A stretch of 64,000 nt of DNA, from NCBI RefSeq assembly GCF_004361885.1, contig NZ_SNWH01000003.1, positions 124,001-188,000 on the forward strand, written 5' to 3'. Shown here piece after piece: positions 36,430 to 44,453 of the stretch. Source of the DNA: Halomonas ventosae. Its GTDB lineage: Bacteria; Pseudomonadota; Gammaproteobacteria; Pseudomonadales; Halomonadaceae. The notes beneath the pieces were generated by a model. The model searched no databases. It worked only from the letters and a program-made list of their open reading frames with translations, and was not told where the DNA came from. A program made the position numbers and the translations under genes. How positions within the stretch are numbered: position 1 is the first letter of the stretch; each line of letters starts with the position of its first letter.

Positions 36430-37053
36430 TCAAGGCACTAGTGAGAAGGCGCGGTAATAGTGATTGCCGGCGATACGGTTGAACAGCGTCAGGCTCTGGC
36501 CGTCGTAGCTGCCGGGGTAGAAGAGCACCAGCGGCTTGTGGCCGAGCCGGCCGTGCAACGCATTGAGCAGACTGTGGGCACGCATCACCGGCCAGACGCT
36601 ACCCACGCCTGACAGCAGAATGATATCGGGGTCTTCCGACAGCGCGTGTCGGATCAGGAAAGGAGCGAACTTGTCCATGTGCAGCGGGCCACGCAGCGCC
36701 TTGAGCAGCGCCGCATCGCCCTTGGTCTGCTGCATGGCGATGGCCTTGTCGAGAAAGCCGCGTTCCTGTAGGTAGTCGCGCAGCACGCGCAGCAGGTTGA
36801 CGTGGTCGACCGTCAGCTCGCTGTGCTGACGGGACAGTACCCCTTCCAGGAAGGTGAGGTACTCGCGAACCTGCAGTTCGTGCTCGGGGGGATAGTCGAA
36901 GATCCAGAAGCCGATCTCGTTGCCCAGCCCCTGGCCGGAAAGGAAGGCCGGGCTGGTGATCTTCTCGGCGACCTGGTTGAGGCGATCCTTTAGCTGGGGA
37001 TCGTCCTGGCGGGCCGCCTGGCGGTTGGCCAGGGGAGTGTCGGCGTGTGACAT
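36430..37053 (-). CDS. brxB: BREX protein BrxB (DUF1788)
   Basis: A 207-residue DUF1788 protein, one of the core type I BREX components, of unknown biochemical role. Recognisable stretches are GNEIGFWIFDYPPEHELQVREYL, KFAPFLIRHALSEDPDIILLSGVGSVWPVMRAH and HKPLVLFYPGSYDGQSL. It lies between brxA (about 150 bases upstream) and brxC (9 bases downstream). The start at 37053 has GGGATGG-type purines upstream rather than a strong Shine-Dalgarno. Confidence 0.94.
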   Translation of the reverse strand: MSHADTPLANRQAARQDDPQLKDRLNQVAEKITSPAFLSGQGLGNEIGFWIFDYPPEHELQVREYLTFLEGVLSRQHSELTVDHVNLLRVLRDYLQERGFLDKAIAMQQTKGDAALLKALRGPLHMDKFAPFLIRHALSEDPDIILLSGVGSVWPVMRAHSLLNALHGRLGHKPLVLFYPGSYDGQSLTLFNRIAGNHYYRAFSLVP

Positions 37054-37206
37054 GTGGTTCCCATCCCTGTGTCTGCGTTCCTTGGCATCTCATTCTTTTT
37101 AAGGCGTTTTTTGGCATGCTGCGAGGCGCGGCCCGATGGCTTGCCGCATCGACCGCCGGCAACCCTGACATTCAGGCACGCTACCGCCAGCCCGGGTCCA
37201 TGGCGT

Positions 37207-37821
37207 TCAACGCGGCCCCAGGGCATTCAGACAGTCCAGCAGCCGAATCAGGTGGTGCCTTTCCAACAGGCTCACTACCTCGGGCCGCAGCATCAGCGGT
37301 CGCAGCCGACGGCTACGCGCATTATCCAATAAGCCTACTTCGCATAGCATACGAAAGGCCACCTGCCCCATCTTTCGTCTAGAAGAGGCTGTCCAGTCGG
37401 TAATGGCCGGATCGCGGAAGGCTCGGTCGTCGAGGAAGTCGTCCCACTGGTAGGGCTCAAGCGTTTCCTCGTGGGTAACGAAAGCATCGGCCACCACTGT
37501 CTCCAGAAATTCCACCAGCAGCAGGTTCCGAGCCAGTGCCGCACAGAACGCCACCTGGGTGGCCAGCTGGTCGTCGCTGTCGTGCAAAGCCTGCCAGAAC
37601 GGCGGCGGGAGCTTCTCGAGGCGCTTGCGGATCGCCTGGGCCATGCGCCTGGCTGAAGCCGGCCGCGACTTCTGGAGGCGATTCTCGTCGATGATGGCTG
37701 CCTTCCAGGCCGCGTTATCGACACCGGCCAGCAGCAGCTCGGCCACGATGCGGCTCTCGCGCACCATCAACGAGCCGCCGATGAGGTCGGAGTGGTAGTC
37801 GAAGGTCATGGAGTATGGCAT
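37207..37821 (-). CDS. brxA: BREX protein BrxA (DUF1819)
   Basis: A DUF1819 family protein of about 200 residues and a DNA-binding winged-helix-type component of type I BREX. Family features are the N-terminal SDLIGGSLMVRESRIVAELL, LLVEFLETVVADAFV and the C-terminal MLRPEVVSLLERHHLIRLLDCL. The start is uncertain: ATGs at 37821 and 37809 both fit and neither has a clear Shine-Dalgarno. It is the first gene of the BREX operon; only about 140 bases separate it from the upstream secreted-protein gene, so the operon promoter must be there or further up. No BrxR-type regulator gene is seen. Confidence 0.9.
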   Translation of the reverse strand: MPYSMTFDYHSDLIGGSLMVRESRIVAELLLAGVDNAAWKAAIIDENRLQKSRPASARRMAQAIRKRLEKLPPPFWQALHDSDDQLATQVAFCAALARNLLLVEFLETVVADAFVTHEETLEPYQWDDFLDDRAFRDPAITDWTASSRRKMGQVAFRMLCEVGLLDNARSRRLRPLMLRPEVVSLLERHHLIRLLDCLNALGPR

Positions 37822-37964
37822 TGGGCCAAGACACTTGCAGCAGCTGGAGGCGGACCCACATGGTGGTGGCACGCCTGCACAAGCGCAACGACTTTGCCGT
37901 TGGTATACACGGGACTCCAGGCCGGCGCGACCAGTGGATGGACGAGCCGGCCCGCGTGGCGGGC

Positions 37965-38930
37965 TCAGTAACGGCCGAGCAGCGATTCCAGCTTGAAGGT
38001 GTTGGCGGAGAGCTCTCCGTAGCTCATCACCGGGTTCTGGGGCGCCACGGCGGAAGGCCAGGCGGCCATTGCCTGGTCATAGGCCGCCATCAGCTCCGCG
38101 TAGGCCGCTTCGTCGCTGGCCTTGAAGAGCTCGGCGTGTTGTTCGAGCAGCGCCCTGGCAGTGAGCATGAAGCCGCGCCCGTCCTGATACTCCAGGACAT
38201 TGACGAACTGGCCATCATCCACGGCCTCCTCGTACTCGTGCACTGCCTGGCGCAGCAGGGCCAGCTGGACACGGCTCTGGAAGGCCGGATCGTCGCGCAG
38301 CTCAGCATCGACGTCCTGCATGGCGGCATCGATGGCGTCGATGGCGGCCTGGTAGGCATCGGCATGTTCGCCCCATTCCCCGCCCTCTCGGACGTCATGC
38401 ATCAGCGCCTCGAGGGTATCCTCGAACGGCGCCACGCCTCGGCGTTCCAGGGCCGGCTCCAGGGGCTCGTAATGCTCGTGGAGGGGATGGCCGAAGTGCG
38501 GCTGGGAGGCGGTCTGCTCGCCTTGCTGATAGAGCTCGCGGGCGATGGCCAGGTGGCCCTTCATCATGGCGAGGTTGGTGTAATAGACGCCTGGGTTGCT
38601 GGCATCGACACCCTGGCCCGCTTCGCCGCCTTCACCACCTTCGCCGCCTTCTCCACCGACAGAGGCATCCAGGTCGTCAAACATGCTGAAGGTCTGCGCC
38701 GAACCACCGCCTTCGCCGCCTTCACCACCTTCACCGCCTTCACCGGCTTGCTGCTGATGGTCGGCCTCATCGCCTTCGCCACCCTGGTCCACTTGGGCGA
38801 GCAACAGGCTGTCGGGGCCCTGGGTATAGTCGCCCGGCAGCGGGTTATCGGCCCAGGTGGCCGCGCTGGACCCCAGCAGAACGGAGGCGCCGACGCCGAC
38901 CCAGAGCTTGGTGCGAGTACTGTTAGACAT
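37965..38930 (-). CDS. Secreted protein with Glu-Gly-Gly tandem repeats, function unknown
   Basis: A 321-residue protein with a Sec signal peptide (MSNSTRTKLWVGVGASVLLG, cleavage predicted after ATWA). The mature N-terminal part has two tracts of repeated Glu-Gly-Gly units separated by about 15 residues (SAQTFSMFDDLDASV). The remaining 200 residues are helical, rich in Glu/Asp/His/Ala, and contain HFGHPLHEHYEPLEPAL. No known domain; a periplasmic metal-binding or envelope role is possible from the His/acidic content. The start at 38930 is set by the signal peptide. It lies immediately outside the BREX island. Confidence 0.7.
   Translation of the reverse strand: MSNSTRTKLWVGVGASVLLGSSAATWADNPLPGDYTQGPDSLLLAQVDQGGEGDEADHQQQAGEGGEGGEGGEGGGSAQTFSMFDDLDASVGGEGGEGGEGGEAGQGVDASNPGVYYTNLAMMKGHLAIARELYQQGEQTASQPHFGHPLHEHYEPLEPALERRGVAPFEDTLEALMHDVREGGEWGEHADAYQAAIDAIDAAMQDVDAELRDDPAFQSRVQLALLRQAVHEYEEAVDDGQFVNVLEYQDGRGFMLTARALLEQHAELFKASDEAAYAELMAAYDQAMAAWPSAVAPQNPVMSYGELSANTFKLESLLGRY
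38621..38746 (-). repeat. Coding tandem repeats (9-base units, Glu-Gly-Gly)
   Basis: Two runs of imperfect 9-base units (around 38621-38659 and 38703-38746) encode repeated Glu-Gly-Gly in the secreted protein. The units vary at third codon positions. They are in frame and could change copy number by slippage without breaking the gene. Confidence 0.75.
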
Positions 38931-39039
38931 GCAAACTTCCTTAAGCACAGGGATTGCGAGAACCCTCGGCCCTTGGGCCCGAGGCACACACCTAATTATT
39001 GACGTGCTCAAATCTTAATGCAAATAGTTCGCAATACTT

Positions 39040-39045
39040 TATAAT
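39040..39045 (+). promoter_or_regulatory. Candidate -10 element for the PKHD-type hydroxylase gene
   Basis: A consensus TATAAT lies in an AT-rich stretch 32 bases before the GTG start at 39077. The -35 at 17-base spacing (AATGCA) is poor, suggesting activator dependence or a weak promoter. The AT-rich sequence around it (AATAGTTCGCA...TATAATGAGAC) has some resemblance to Fur sites, but not enough to call one. Confidence 0.45.
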
Positions 39046-39076
39046 GAGACTCTCCCTCTCAACTGGAGCGATTCCC

Positions 39077-39751
39077 GTGATTCTCTGCATCGATCAGGTC
39101 ATCCCGACGCCACTGTTGTCGCGGGTCCAGGCGACCCTGGCCGACACCACCTACCGCGATGGGCGGGAAACGGCTGGCTGGCATGCCCGAACCGTCAAGC
39201 AGAACGAGCAGGCCGATGGCCGCCTGCCCCAGGTGGTCCGCCTGCGCAAGGAGCTGGAATCGACCCTTCAGCGTCACCCGCTGTTCCAGATGGCGGCCCG
39301 CCCGCGACGCATGAAACCGCTGATGTTCAGCCGCTATCAGGAGGGCATGAGCTACGGCAACCATGTCGATGATGCCATCATGGCCACCCCCGAAGAGGCC
39401 ATGCGCACCGATCTCTCCTTTACCCTCTTCCTCAACGACCCGGACAGCTACACGGGCGGCGAGCTGGTGATCGATACAACCGCCGGCGAGCAGACCTACA
39501 AGCTGCCCACCGGGGCCCTGGTCCTCTACCCCTCCTCGACCCTGCACCGTGTCGACCCCGTGACTCGTGGCCAACGGCTAGCCGCCGTGGGCTGGGCCCA
39601 GAGCCAGGTTCGTGACCCACAGCAGCGGGAGATCCTCTTCGACCTGGATACCACCCGCCGCCAGGAATTCGAGGCACACGGCAAGACCCGCACCTTTGAC
39701 ATGCTGTCGAAGAGCCTGGCTAATCTGTTACGCATGTGGGCGGAGATCTAG
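39077..39751 (+). CDS. PKHD-type Fe(II)/2-oxoglutarate hydroxylase (PiuC/YbiX-like)
   Basis: A 224-residue non-haem iron dioxygenase of the YbiX/PiuC family. The iron-binding His-x-Asp is visible in SYGNHVDDAIM, and the distal His and the Arg that binds 2-oxoglutarate in STLHRVDPVTRGQRLAAVGW. SFTLFLNDPDSYTGGELVI is a strong family signature. The GTG at 39077 (VILCIDQV) matches the family N terminus and has GGAG upstream; an ATG at 39044 overlaps the candidate -10 element and is rejected. Relatives are often iron-regulated next to TonB receptors; no such receptor is here. Substrate unknown. Confidence 0.88.
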   Translation: MILCIDQVIPTPLLSRVQATLADTTYRDGRETAGWHARTVKQNEQADGRLPQVVRLRKELESTLQRHPLFQMAARPRRMKPLMFSRYQEGMSYGNHVDDAIMATPEEAMRTDLSFTLFLNDPDSYTGGELVIDTTAGEQTYKLPTGALVLYPSSTLHRVDPVTRGQRLAAVGWAQSQVRDPQQREILFDLDTTRRQEFEAHGKTRTFDMLSKSLANLLRMWAEI

Positions 39752-39807
39752 GCAAGACATTGGAAGGTGGCCAGAACCAACGGTTAGAATGAACCCAACG
39801 CTTATCC

Positions 39808-40071
39808 ATGCGAGGTGTTCCGGTGTCCCGCAACGAGAAAACCATCCTGGCCTTCGACCAGGCCGGCAACGAATATTTCATCGACGTGTTCGTCAGCGTC
39901 CGGGATCTCAGTGACCTGCAACATGCCGGCCCGATCCAAAGCGGCCTACCCGCCTTCCGCACGCGAGAAGGTCACTCAGTCACTCACCTTGGCGGGGGCG
40001 AGTTCGCTGTGACGGTGCCCGGCGAGGAGGAGCCGATTACCGTCAGGACCGACGACCCCGAGTTCGTATAA
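39808..40071 (+). CDS. Small hypothetical protein
   Basis: An 87-residue protein (or 82 if it starts at the GTG at 39823). Reads NEKTILAFDQAGNEYFIDVFV and later GHSVTHLGGGEFAVTVPGEEE, suggesting an all-beta fold. No recognised family. It follows the hydroxylase gene by 56 bases on the same strand. No signal peptide or membrane segment. I cannot propose a function. Confidence 0.5.
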   Translation: MRGVPVSRNEKTILAFDQAGNEYFIDVFVSVRDLSDLQHAGPIQSGLPAFRTREGHSVTHLGGGEFAVTVPGEEEPITVRTDDPEFV

Positions 40072-40123
40072 GGGCATACATGCTCGGCGGCGGCCGAGTC
40101 TATCGACGGGAACGAGCATCGCC

Positions 40124-40146
40124 ACGAAAGGAGCTGCGCCTTTCGT
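40124..40146. promoter_or_regulatory. Inverted repeat upstream of the TRAP transporter operon
   Basis: ACGAAAGG and CCTTTCGT form an 8-bp inverted repeat with a 7-base spacer, 133 bases before the dctP start. There is no T-run, so either a short hairpin ending the previous transcript or an operator. Confidence 0.35.
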
Positions 40147-40278
40147 CACCCCGCGCTGGGCCTGACGGAGCCCATGTCATGTATCTCCTGCTGTAAGGCG
40201 TGCCGAGGTCTCGTTTGACCGCCGGCGCGCGCCTCAGGCATGCTCTTCAAGCCACTGACTCACCAAAGGAAAATGACA

Positions 40279-41274
40279 ATGAAAGGTTATGCATGCCATA
40301 CGCTGGCGCTCGCCGTCTCGCTAGCGGTGGCCACCGGCACTAATGCCGCCGAGTTCGACGACATGGATCCCGTCACCCTGCGCCTGGCCCATGTGGTCAA
40401 CGAGCAGGACGGTTTCCACATCGCCGCCAAGAAGTTCGAGGAACTGGTAGAGGAGCGCACCGAGGGCAAGGTGAACATCGACATCTACCCCAACGCCAGC
40501 CTCGGCGACGAACGCACCCTGCTCGAGGGCATGCAGATCGGCACCGTCGACATGGGCGTGATCACCAATGGGCCAGTGGCCAACTTCGTCGAGGGGATGG
40601 CGGTCTTCGAGCTGCCCTTCCTCTTTCCCACCCCGGAGGCCGCCTACGCGGTGCTCGACGGTCCGATCGGCCAGGAGCTGCTGGACCGCCTCAGTGAGGT
40701 CAACCTCAAGGGCCTGGCCTATGCCGAGCGCGGTTTCCGCAACCTCACCAACAGTGAGCGCGCGGTTCACAGCCCAGCGGATATCGCCGGACTGCGCATC
40801 CGTGTGATGGAGAACCCGGTCTACGTCGACACCTTCCGTGAACTGGGGGCCAATGCCATTCCCATGGCCTGGACCGAGGCGCTGACCGCCATGCAGCAGG
40901 GCACCATCGACGGCCAGGAGAACCCGATCAACGTCATTCATTCCTTCAAGCTCTATGAGACCCAGGACTACATGACGCTGTCACGCCATACCTATGCGCC
41001 AGCCATCTTCGTGATGGGCATGCCCGCCTGGAACACGCTGCCTGAACCGGCGCAGACCGTGCTGGAGCAGGCCGCCCAGGAGGCCGCCGAGCACGAGCGT
41101 CGGATGAATGCCGAGATAGAGGCCGAGCAGCTGGCCGACCTGCGCGAGGCGGGCATGCAGATCGTCGAGGAACCCGATATTGCCGCCTTCCAGCAGGCCG
41201 TAGTCCCGGTCTACGAGAAGTACGGCGAGCAGTTCGGTGACACCCTGCCGCGCATCCAGGAGGCGCTCGAGTAA
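40279..41274 (+). CDS. dctP: TRAP transporter substrate-binding protein (DctP family)
   Basis: Periplasmic binding protein of a tripartite ATP-independent transporter for a C4-dicarboxylate or other small organic acid. About 331 residues with an N-terminal signal peptide (MKGYACHTLALAVSLAVATG). Family features are LRLAHVVNEQDGFHIAAKKFEELV, KVNIDIYPNASLGDERTLLEGMQIG, GLRIRVMENPVYVDTFRELGANAIPM with the carboxylate-binding Arg, and GTIDGQENPINVI. The start at 40279 has AAAGGA about 8 bases upstream. It is the first gene of the dctP-dctQ-dctM operon. Confidence 0.93.
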   Translation: MKGYACHTLALAVSLAVATGTNAAEFDDMDPVTLRLAHVVNEQDGFHIAAKKFEELVEERTEGKVNIDIYPNASLGDERTLLEGMQIGTVDMGVITNGPVANFVEGMAVFELPFLFPTPEAAYAVLDGPIGQELLDRLSEVNLKGLAYAERGFRNLTNSERAVHSPADIAGLRIRVMENPVYVDTFRELGANAIPMAWTEALTAMQQGTIDGQENPINVIHSFKLYETQDYMTLSRHTYAPAIFVMGMPAWNTLPEPAQTVLEQAAQEAAEHERRMNAEIEAEQLADLREAGMQIVEEPDIAAFQQAVVPVYEKYGEQFGDTLPRIQEALE

Positions 41275-41814
41275 GTGCACGACCTCGCCCCTTCCCTGCT
41301 ACGAGCGCTGCGCTGGAGTGAGCGAACCCTGGACGCCGTCATCGCCCCTGTGGTCTGCATGGCGATGGCGGCATTGATCGGTATCATTACCCTGCAGGTG
41401 GTCTCCAGGGTCGCCTTCACTGCCGTGGGCTGGACCGAGGAGGTGGCCCGTTTCCTGCTGGTCTGGATCACCTTCCTCGCTGCCACCCTGGCCTTCCAGC
41501 GTGGACGGCATATCGCGGTGACCTTCATGGTCGACGCGCTGCCCGGCCTCCCCCGGCGGCTGGCGCGCATCGCCGCCCTGCTGGTAACGCTGGGCTTCCT
41601 GCTCGCCCTGATTGCCATCGGCTGGGAGTACATGCAGGTGCAGAGCTTCCAGAAGTCCGCCTCGCTGCGCCTCTCCATGACCTGGGTCTATGCCGTCATG
41701 CCGCTAGCCGCCGCGCTCATGGCCTGGTATGCGCTGGTCGATATCGTCACCCTGATGCTCGGCGACGATGGCGAGCGCCCTGACCCGACGGCATCGATGG
41801 AGCGCGAGCCATGA
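41275..41814 (+). CDS. dctQ: TRAP transporter small permease (DctQ family)
   Basis: A 179-residue inner-membrane protein with four transmembrane helices, the usual DctQ topology. GWTEEVARFLLVWITFLAATLAFQRGRHIAV is the typical signature. The GTG start at 41275 directly follows the dctP stop, with GGAGG inside the end of dctP. The stop overlaps the start of dctM (ATGA). Together with DctM it forms the membrane part of the transporter. Confidence 0.92.
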   Translation: MHDLAPSLLRALRWSERTLDAVIAPVVCMAMAALIGIITLQVVSRVAFTAVGWTEEVARFLLVWITFLAATLAFQRGRHIAVTFMVDALPGLPRRLARIAALLVTLGFLLALIAIGWEYMQVQSFQKSASLRLSMTWVYAVMPLAAALMAWYALVDIVTLMLGDDGERPDPTASMEREP

Positions 41815-43085
41815 CCGTCCTGCTCTTCGCGCTGTTTTTCGTGTTCATGCTGCTCGGTGTGCCCATTGCGCTGGCCATCGGCGCCAGCGTGCTCGTGGCG
41901 CTGCATGCTCAGGGCGTGCCGCTGATGGTGGTGCCTCAGCAGATGTTCCAGGGCATCAACTCCTTCGCTCTGGTGGCGGTGCCGATGTTCATCCTCGCCG
42001 GCGACCTGATGGCCCAGGGCAAGGTGAGCGAGAAGCTGGTGGCCTTCGCCGATTCGCTGTTCGGCTTCCTCAAGGGCGGCCTTTCCATCGTCTCGGTGGG
42101 CGCCGGGATGTTCTTCGCCGCCATCTCCGGCTCCGGGGCCGCCACCACCGCGGCGGTAGGCTCGAGCCTGGTGCCGGAGCTTCGCAAGAAGGGCTACGAC
42201 CCCGCCTCGGCGGCCAGCCTGATCGCCGCCAGCGGCACCATCGGGGTGGTGATTCCGCCCTCGGTGCCGATGATCATCTATGCGGTGATCGCCCAGCAGT
42301 CGGTCTCCAAGCTTTTCCTCAGCGGCATCCTGCCGGGGATCGCCATGGGCGTGGGTCTCGCCGCCATCGCCATCGTCCAGGCCTATCGACGCCACTATCC
42401 GCGGGGCACCGCCTTCTCGCCGGCTACCATCTGGCGCACCTTCAGGGGGGCGAGCTGGGGCCTGATGACGCCGGTGATCATCCTCGGTGGCATCTTCTCG
42501 GGCGTGTTCACGCCCAGCGAGGCGGCGGCGGTAGCCGTCAACTATGCGTTGCTGGTGTCACTGTTCGTCTATCGCGATCTGGGCCTCGCCGACGTCTACC
42601 GCATCCTGATCCGCTCGGCGATCACCACCTCGGTGATCATGCTGGTGATCGCCACCTCGGCGGTGCTCAGCTGGACCCTCTCCAGCTGGCAGGTGCCGGG
42701 CGCCATCGCCCAGGCGGTGCTATCGCTCTCCACTGACCCCTACGTGATCATGCTGCTGGTGGTGGCGGTAATCCTGCTCACCGGGGTGTTCATCGAGACC
42801 GCCAGCGCGCTGATCATCCTCACCCCGGTGCTGCTGCCGCTAGTCACCCAGCTGGGCATCGATCCTATCCACTTCGGCCTGATCATCGTGGTAGGACTCG
42901 CCATCGGCATGATCACTCCGCCGGTGGCCATCAACCTCTACGTGGCCTCATCGGTCACCCAGCTGCCGCTGGAGCGCATCACCCGCGCCATTCTTCCCTA
43001 CCTGCTGGGACTGATTGGCGTGCTGCTGCTGGTCGTCTATGTGCCGATCCTGTTGGGCTATTCCGGCGCGATCTCTCACGGCTGA
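41811..43085 (+). CDS. dctM: TRAP transporter large permease (DctM family)
   Basis: A 424-residue membrane protein with about 12 hydrophobic helices. It reads FALVAVPMFILAGDLMAQGKVSEKL and FFAAISGSGAATTAAVGSSLVPE and GVVIPPSVPMIIYAVIA, all conserved in the Na+-coupled translocation subunit of TRAP transporters. The C terminus has VGLAIGMITPPVAINLYVASSV. Translation is coupled to dctQ by a 4-base overlap. Confidence 0.95.
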   Translation: MTVLLFALFFVFMLLGVPIALAIGASVLVALHAQGVPLMVVPQQMFQGINSFALVAVPMFILAGDLMAQGKVSEKLVAFADSLFGFLKGGLSIVSVGAGMFFAAISGSGAATTAAVGSSLVPELRKKGYDPASAASLIAASGTIGVVIPPSVPMIIYAVIAQQSVSKLFLSGILPGIAMGVGLAAIAIVQAYRRHYPRGTAFSPATIWRTFRGASWGLMTPVIILGGIFSGVFTPSEAAAVAVNYALLVSLFVYRDLGLADVYRILIRSAITTSVIMLVIATSAVLSWTLSSWQVPGAIAQAVLSLSTDPYVIMLLVVAVILLTGVFIETASALIILTPVLLPLVTQLGIDPIHFGLIIVVGLAIGMITPPVAINLYVASSVTQLPLERITRAILPYLLGLIGVLLLVVYVPILLGYSGAISHG

Positions 43086-43105
43086 CCTCTTCCCCCAAGG
43101 AGCTC

Positions 43106-43300
43106 ATGATGCATCGATCGATCAAGCCTGTTGCCGGCGTGCTGACCCTCGCCCTGCTGGCCGGCTGCACCACCTACACCTGGGAAGACGGCCGCCAGGA
43201 AACCGTTTGGGGCGTTCCCGCCGAGGACGAGACCAAGACCCGAGAGGAACGCCAGGCCGAGGGCGTGACATACCGGGAGCCCGGCGAAATTCCCCAGTGA
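43106..43300 (+). CDS. Small lipoprotein, function unknown
   Basis: A 64-residue protein with a lipoprotein signal: LTLALLAGCTT, with the lipobox Cys at about 23. The mature part is short and charged (YTWEDGRQETVWGVPAEDETK, then REPGEIP). AAGGAG lies 7 bases before the start. It lies 20 bases after dctM on the same strand and may be part of the same transcript. No assigned family. Confidence 0.65.
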   Translation: MMHRSIKPVAGVLTLALLAGCTTYTWEDGRQETVWGVPAEDETKTREERQAEGVTYREPGEIPQ

Positions 43301-43347
43301 TGGCACCGCTAGCTCGCCGCCCTGTTCATTTCAGCCATGACGACGTG

Positions 43348-44253
43348 TTACTTCCTGCCCCGGGGCTTGCCGGACGGACCGCCGCCTGTCGGGCGTAGCC
43401 CCTTGGCCGGCTTGGCTCTTGGCTTGCGGGCCAGGGAGGGCTTGCCGGGGCCTGGCTTGGCATTGCCCGTTCTGCTGCCCTTGCCCGCCTGGCGCCGGGC
43501 CGAGCGACGGCCAGGTAGAACCTCGGACGAGGAGTGCTCGGTGCGGGCAAGGATCGTCGCCACCTCTTGCGCGGTCAGATCCCGCCACTCTCCTGGTGCC
43601 AACCCCTTGAGCGAGACGTTCATGATGCGGATCCGCTCGAGTTTCACCACCTCGAAGCCGAACACCTCGCACATGCGCCGGATCTGGCGATTGAGCCCCT
43701 GTATCAGGGTGATGTTGAAGACGAAGCGGGACTCCTTGACCACCCGGCACTTCCTGGTGACCTCGCCGAGAATCGGCACCCCTGCGCCCATGCCGGCGAT
43801 GAAGTCGTCGGTGATCGGCCGGTTGACGGTGACCCGGTACTCCTTCTCGTGCTGGTTGCTCGCTCGCAGGATGCGGTTGACCAGGTCACCATTGTTGGTC
43901 AGGAAGATCAGCCCCTGGGAGTCCTTGTCCAGCCGGCCGATGGGAAAGATCCGTGCGCCGTGGCCGACGAAGTCGACGATGTTGGCCTTCTCGCCGGGGT
44001 CCGTGGTGCTGACGATGCCAACCGGCTTGTTAAGCGCGATGAACACCAGGTCCTCGCCCTCCAGTGCCAGCGGCTCGACCCGCTGACCGTTGACCTTCAC
44101 CACGCTGCCGGGAAAGACCTGATCACCAGGCGTGGCGCGCCGGCCGTCGATATGCACCCTGCCCTGCTCCACATAGCGGTCCGCCTCACGTCTCGAGCAC
44201 ATTCCGCTCTCGCTGATGTACTTGTTGATGCGTTTCGAGGGGCACAGGGCCAT
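43348..44253 (-). CDS. rluF: 23S rRNA pseudouridine(2604) synthase
   Basis: RluF isomerises U2604 in 23S rRNA. The protein has an N-terminal S4 domain ([26 protein letters not shown]) and the RsuA-family catalytic domain with the Asp in [24 protein letters not shown]. Close collinearity with E. coli RluF is seen in [37 protein letters not shown] and [28 protein letters not shown] basic Lys/Arg/Gly/Pro tail of about 60 residues follows, as in E. coli but longer. The start at 44253 has GGAGG upstream. Confidence 0.94.
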   Translation of the reverse strand: MALCPSKRINKYISESGMCSRREADRYVEQGRVHIDGRRATPGDQVFPGSVVKVNGQRVEPLALEGEDLVFIALNKPVGIVSTTDPGEKANIVDFVGHGARIFPIGRLDKDSQGLIFLTNNGDLVNRILRASNQHEKEYRVTVNRPITDDFIAGMGAGVPILGEVTRKCRVVKESRFVFNITLIQGLNRQIRRMCEVFGFEVVKLERIRIMNVSLKGLAPGEWRDLTAQEVATILARTEHSSSEVLPGRRSARRQAGKGSRTGNAKPGPGKPSLARKPRAKPAKGLRPTGGGPSGKPRGRK

Positions 44254-44453
44254 GTGAGCCTCCAGAACAAGGAAAGATGAGGCCGTATCGGCATACTGCC
44301 GAGCAGTTTACGGGCTGGCCTGCCCGACGGCCAGCCGACAGCCGAAAGCACCCAGATGACAGCGACAGGCGAGCAAAGCTACTATGAATCACTGCAGTGC
44401 AGCATGCGATGTGATAGATCTAAGAGGGATTCGCTGCCCATCGGAGGACGAGA

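Noticed and set aside
33043..36441. Very long plus-strand open frame (about 1130 codons) opposite brxC
   Set aside because: It mirrors the high-GC third positions of brxC; the composition is Val/Gly/Leu/Ala-rich with no domain, while brxC on the other strand is a well recognised protein.
38621..38746. Short repeats considered as a CRISPR array
   Set aside because: Units are 9 bases, in frame, encode Glu-Gly-Gly and have no spacers.
44313..44336. Inverted repeat GGCTGGCC/GGCCAGCC between rluF and the P-type ATPase
   Set aside because: 8-bp arms in GC-rich sequence are likely by chance; no terminator or operator context.
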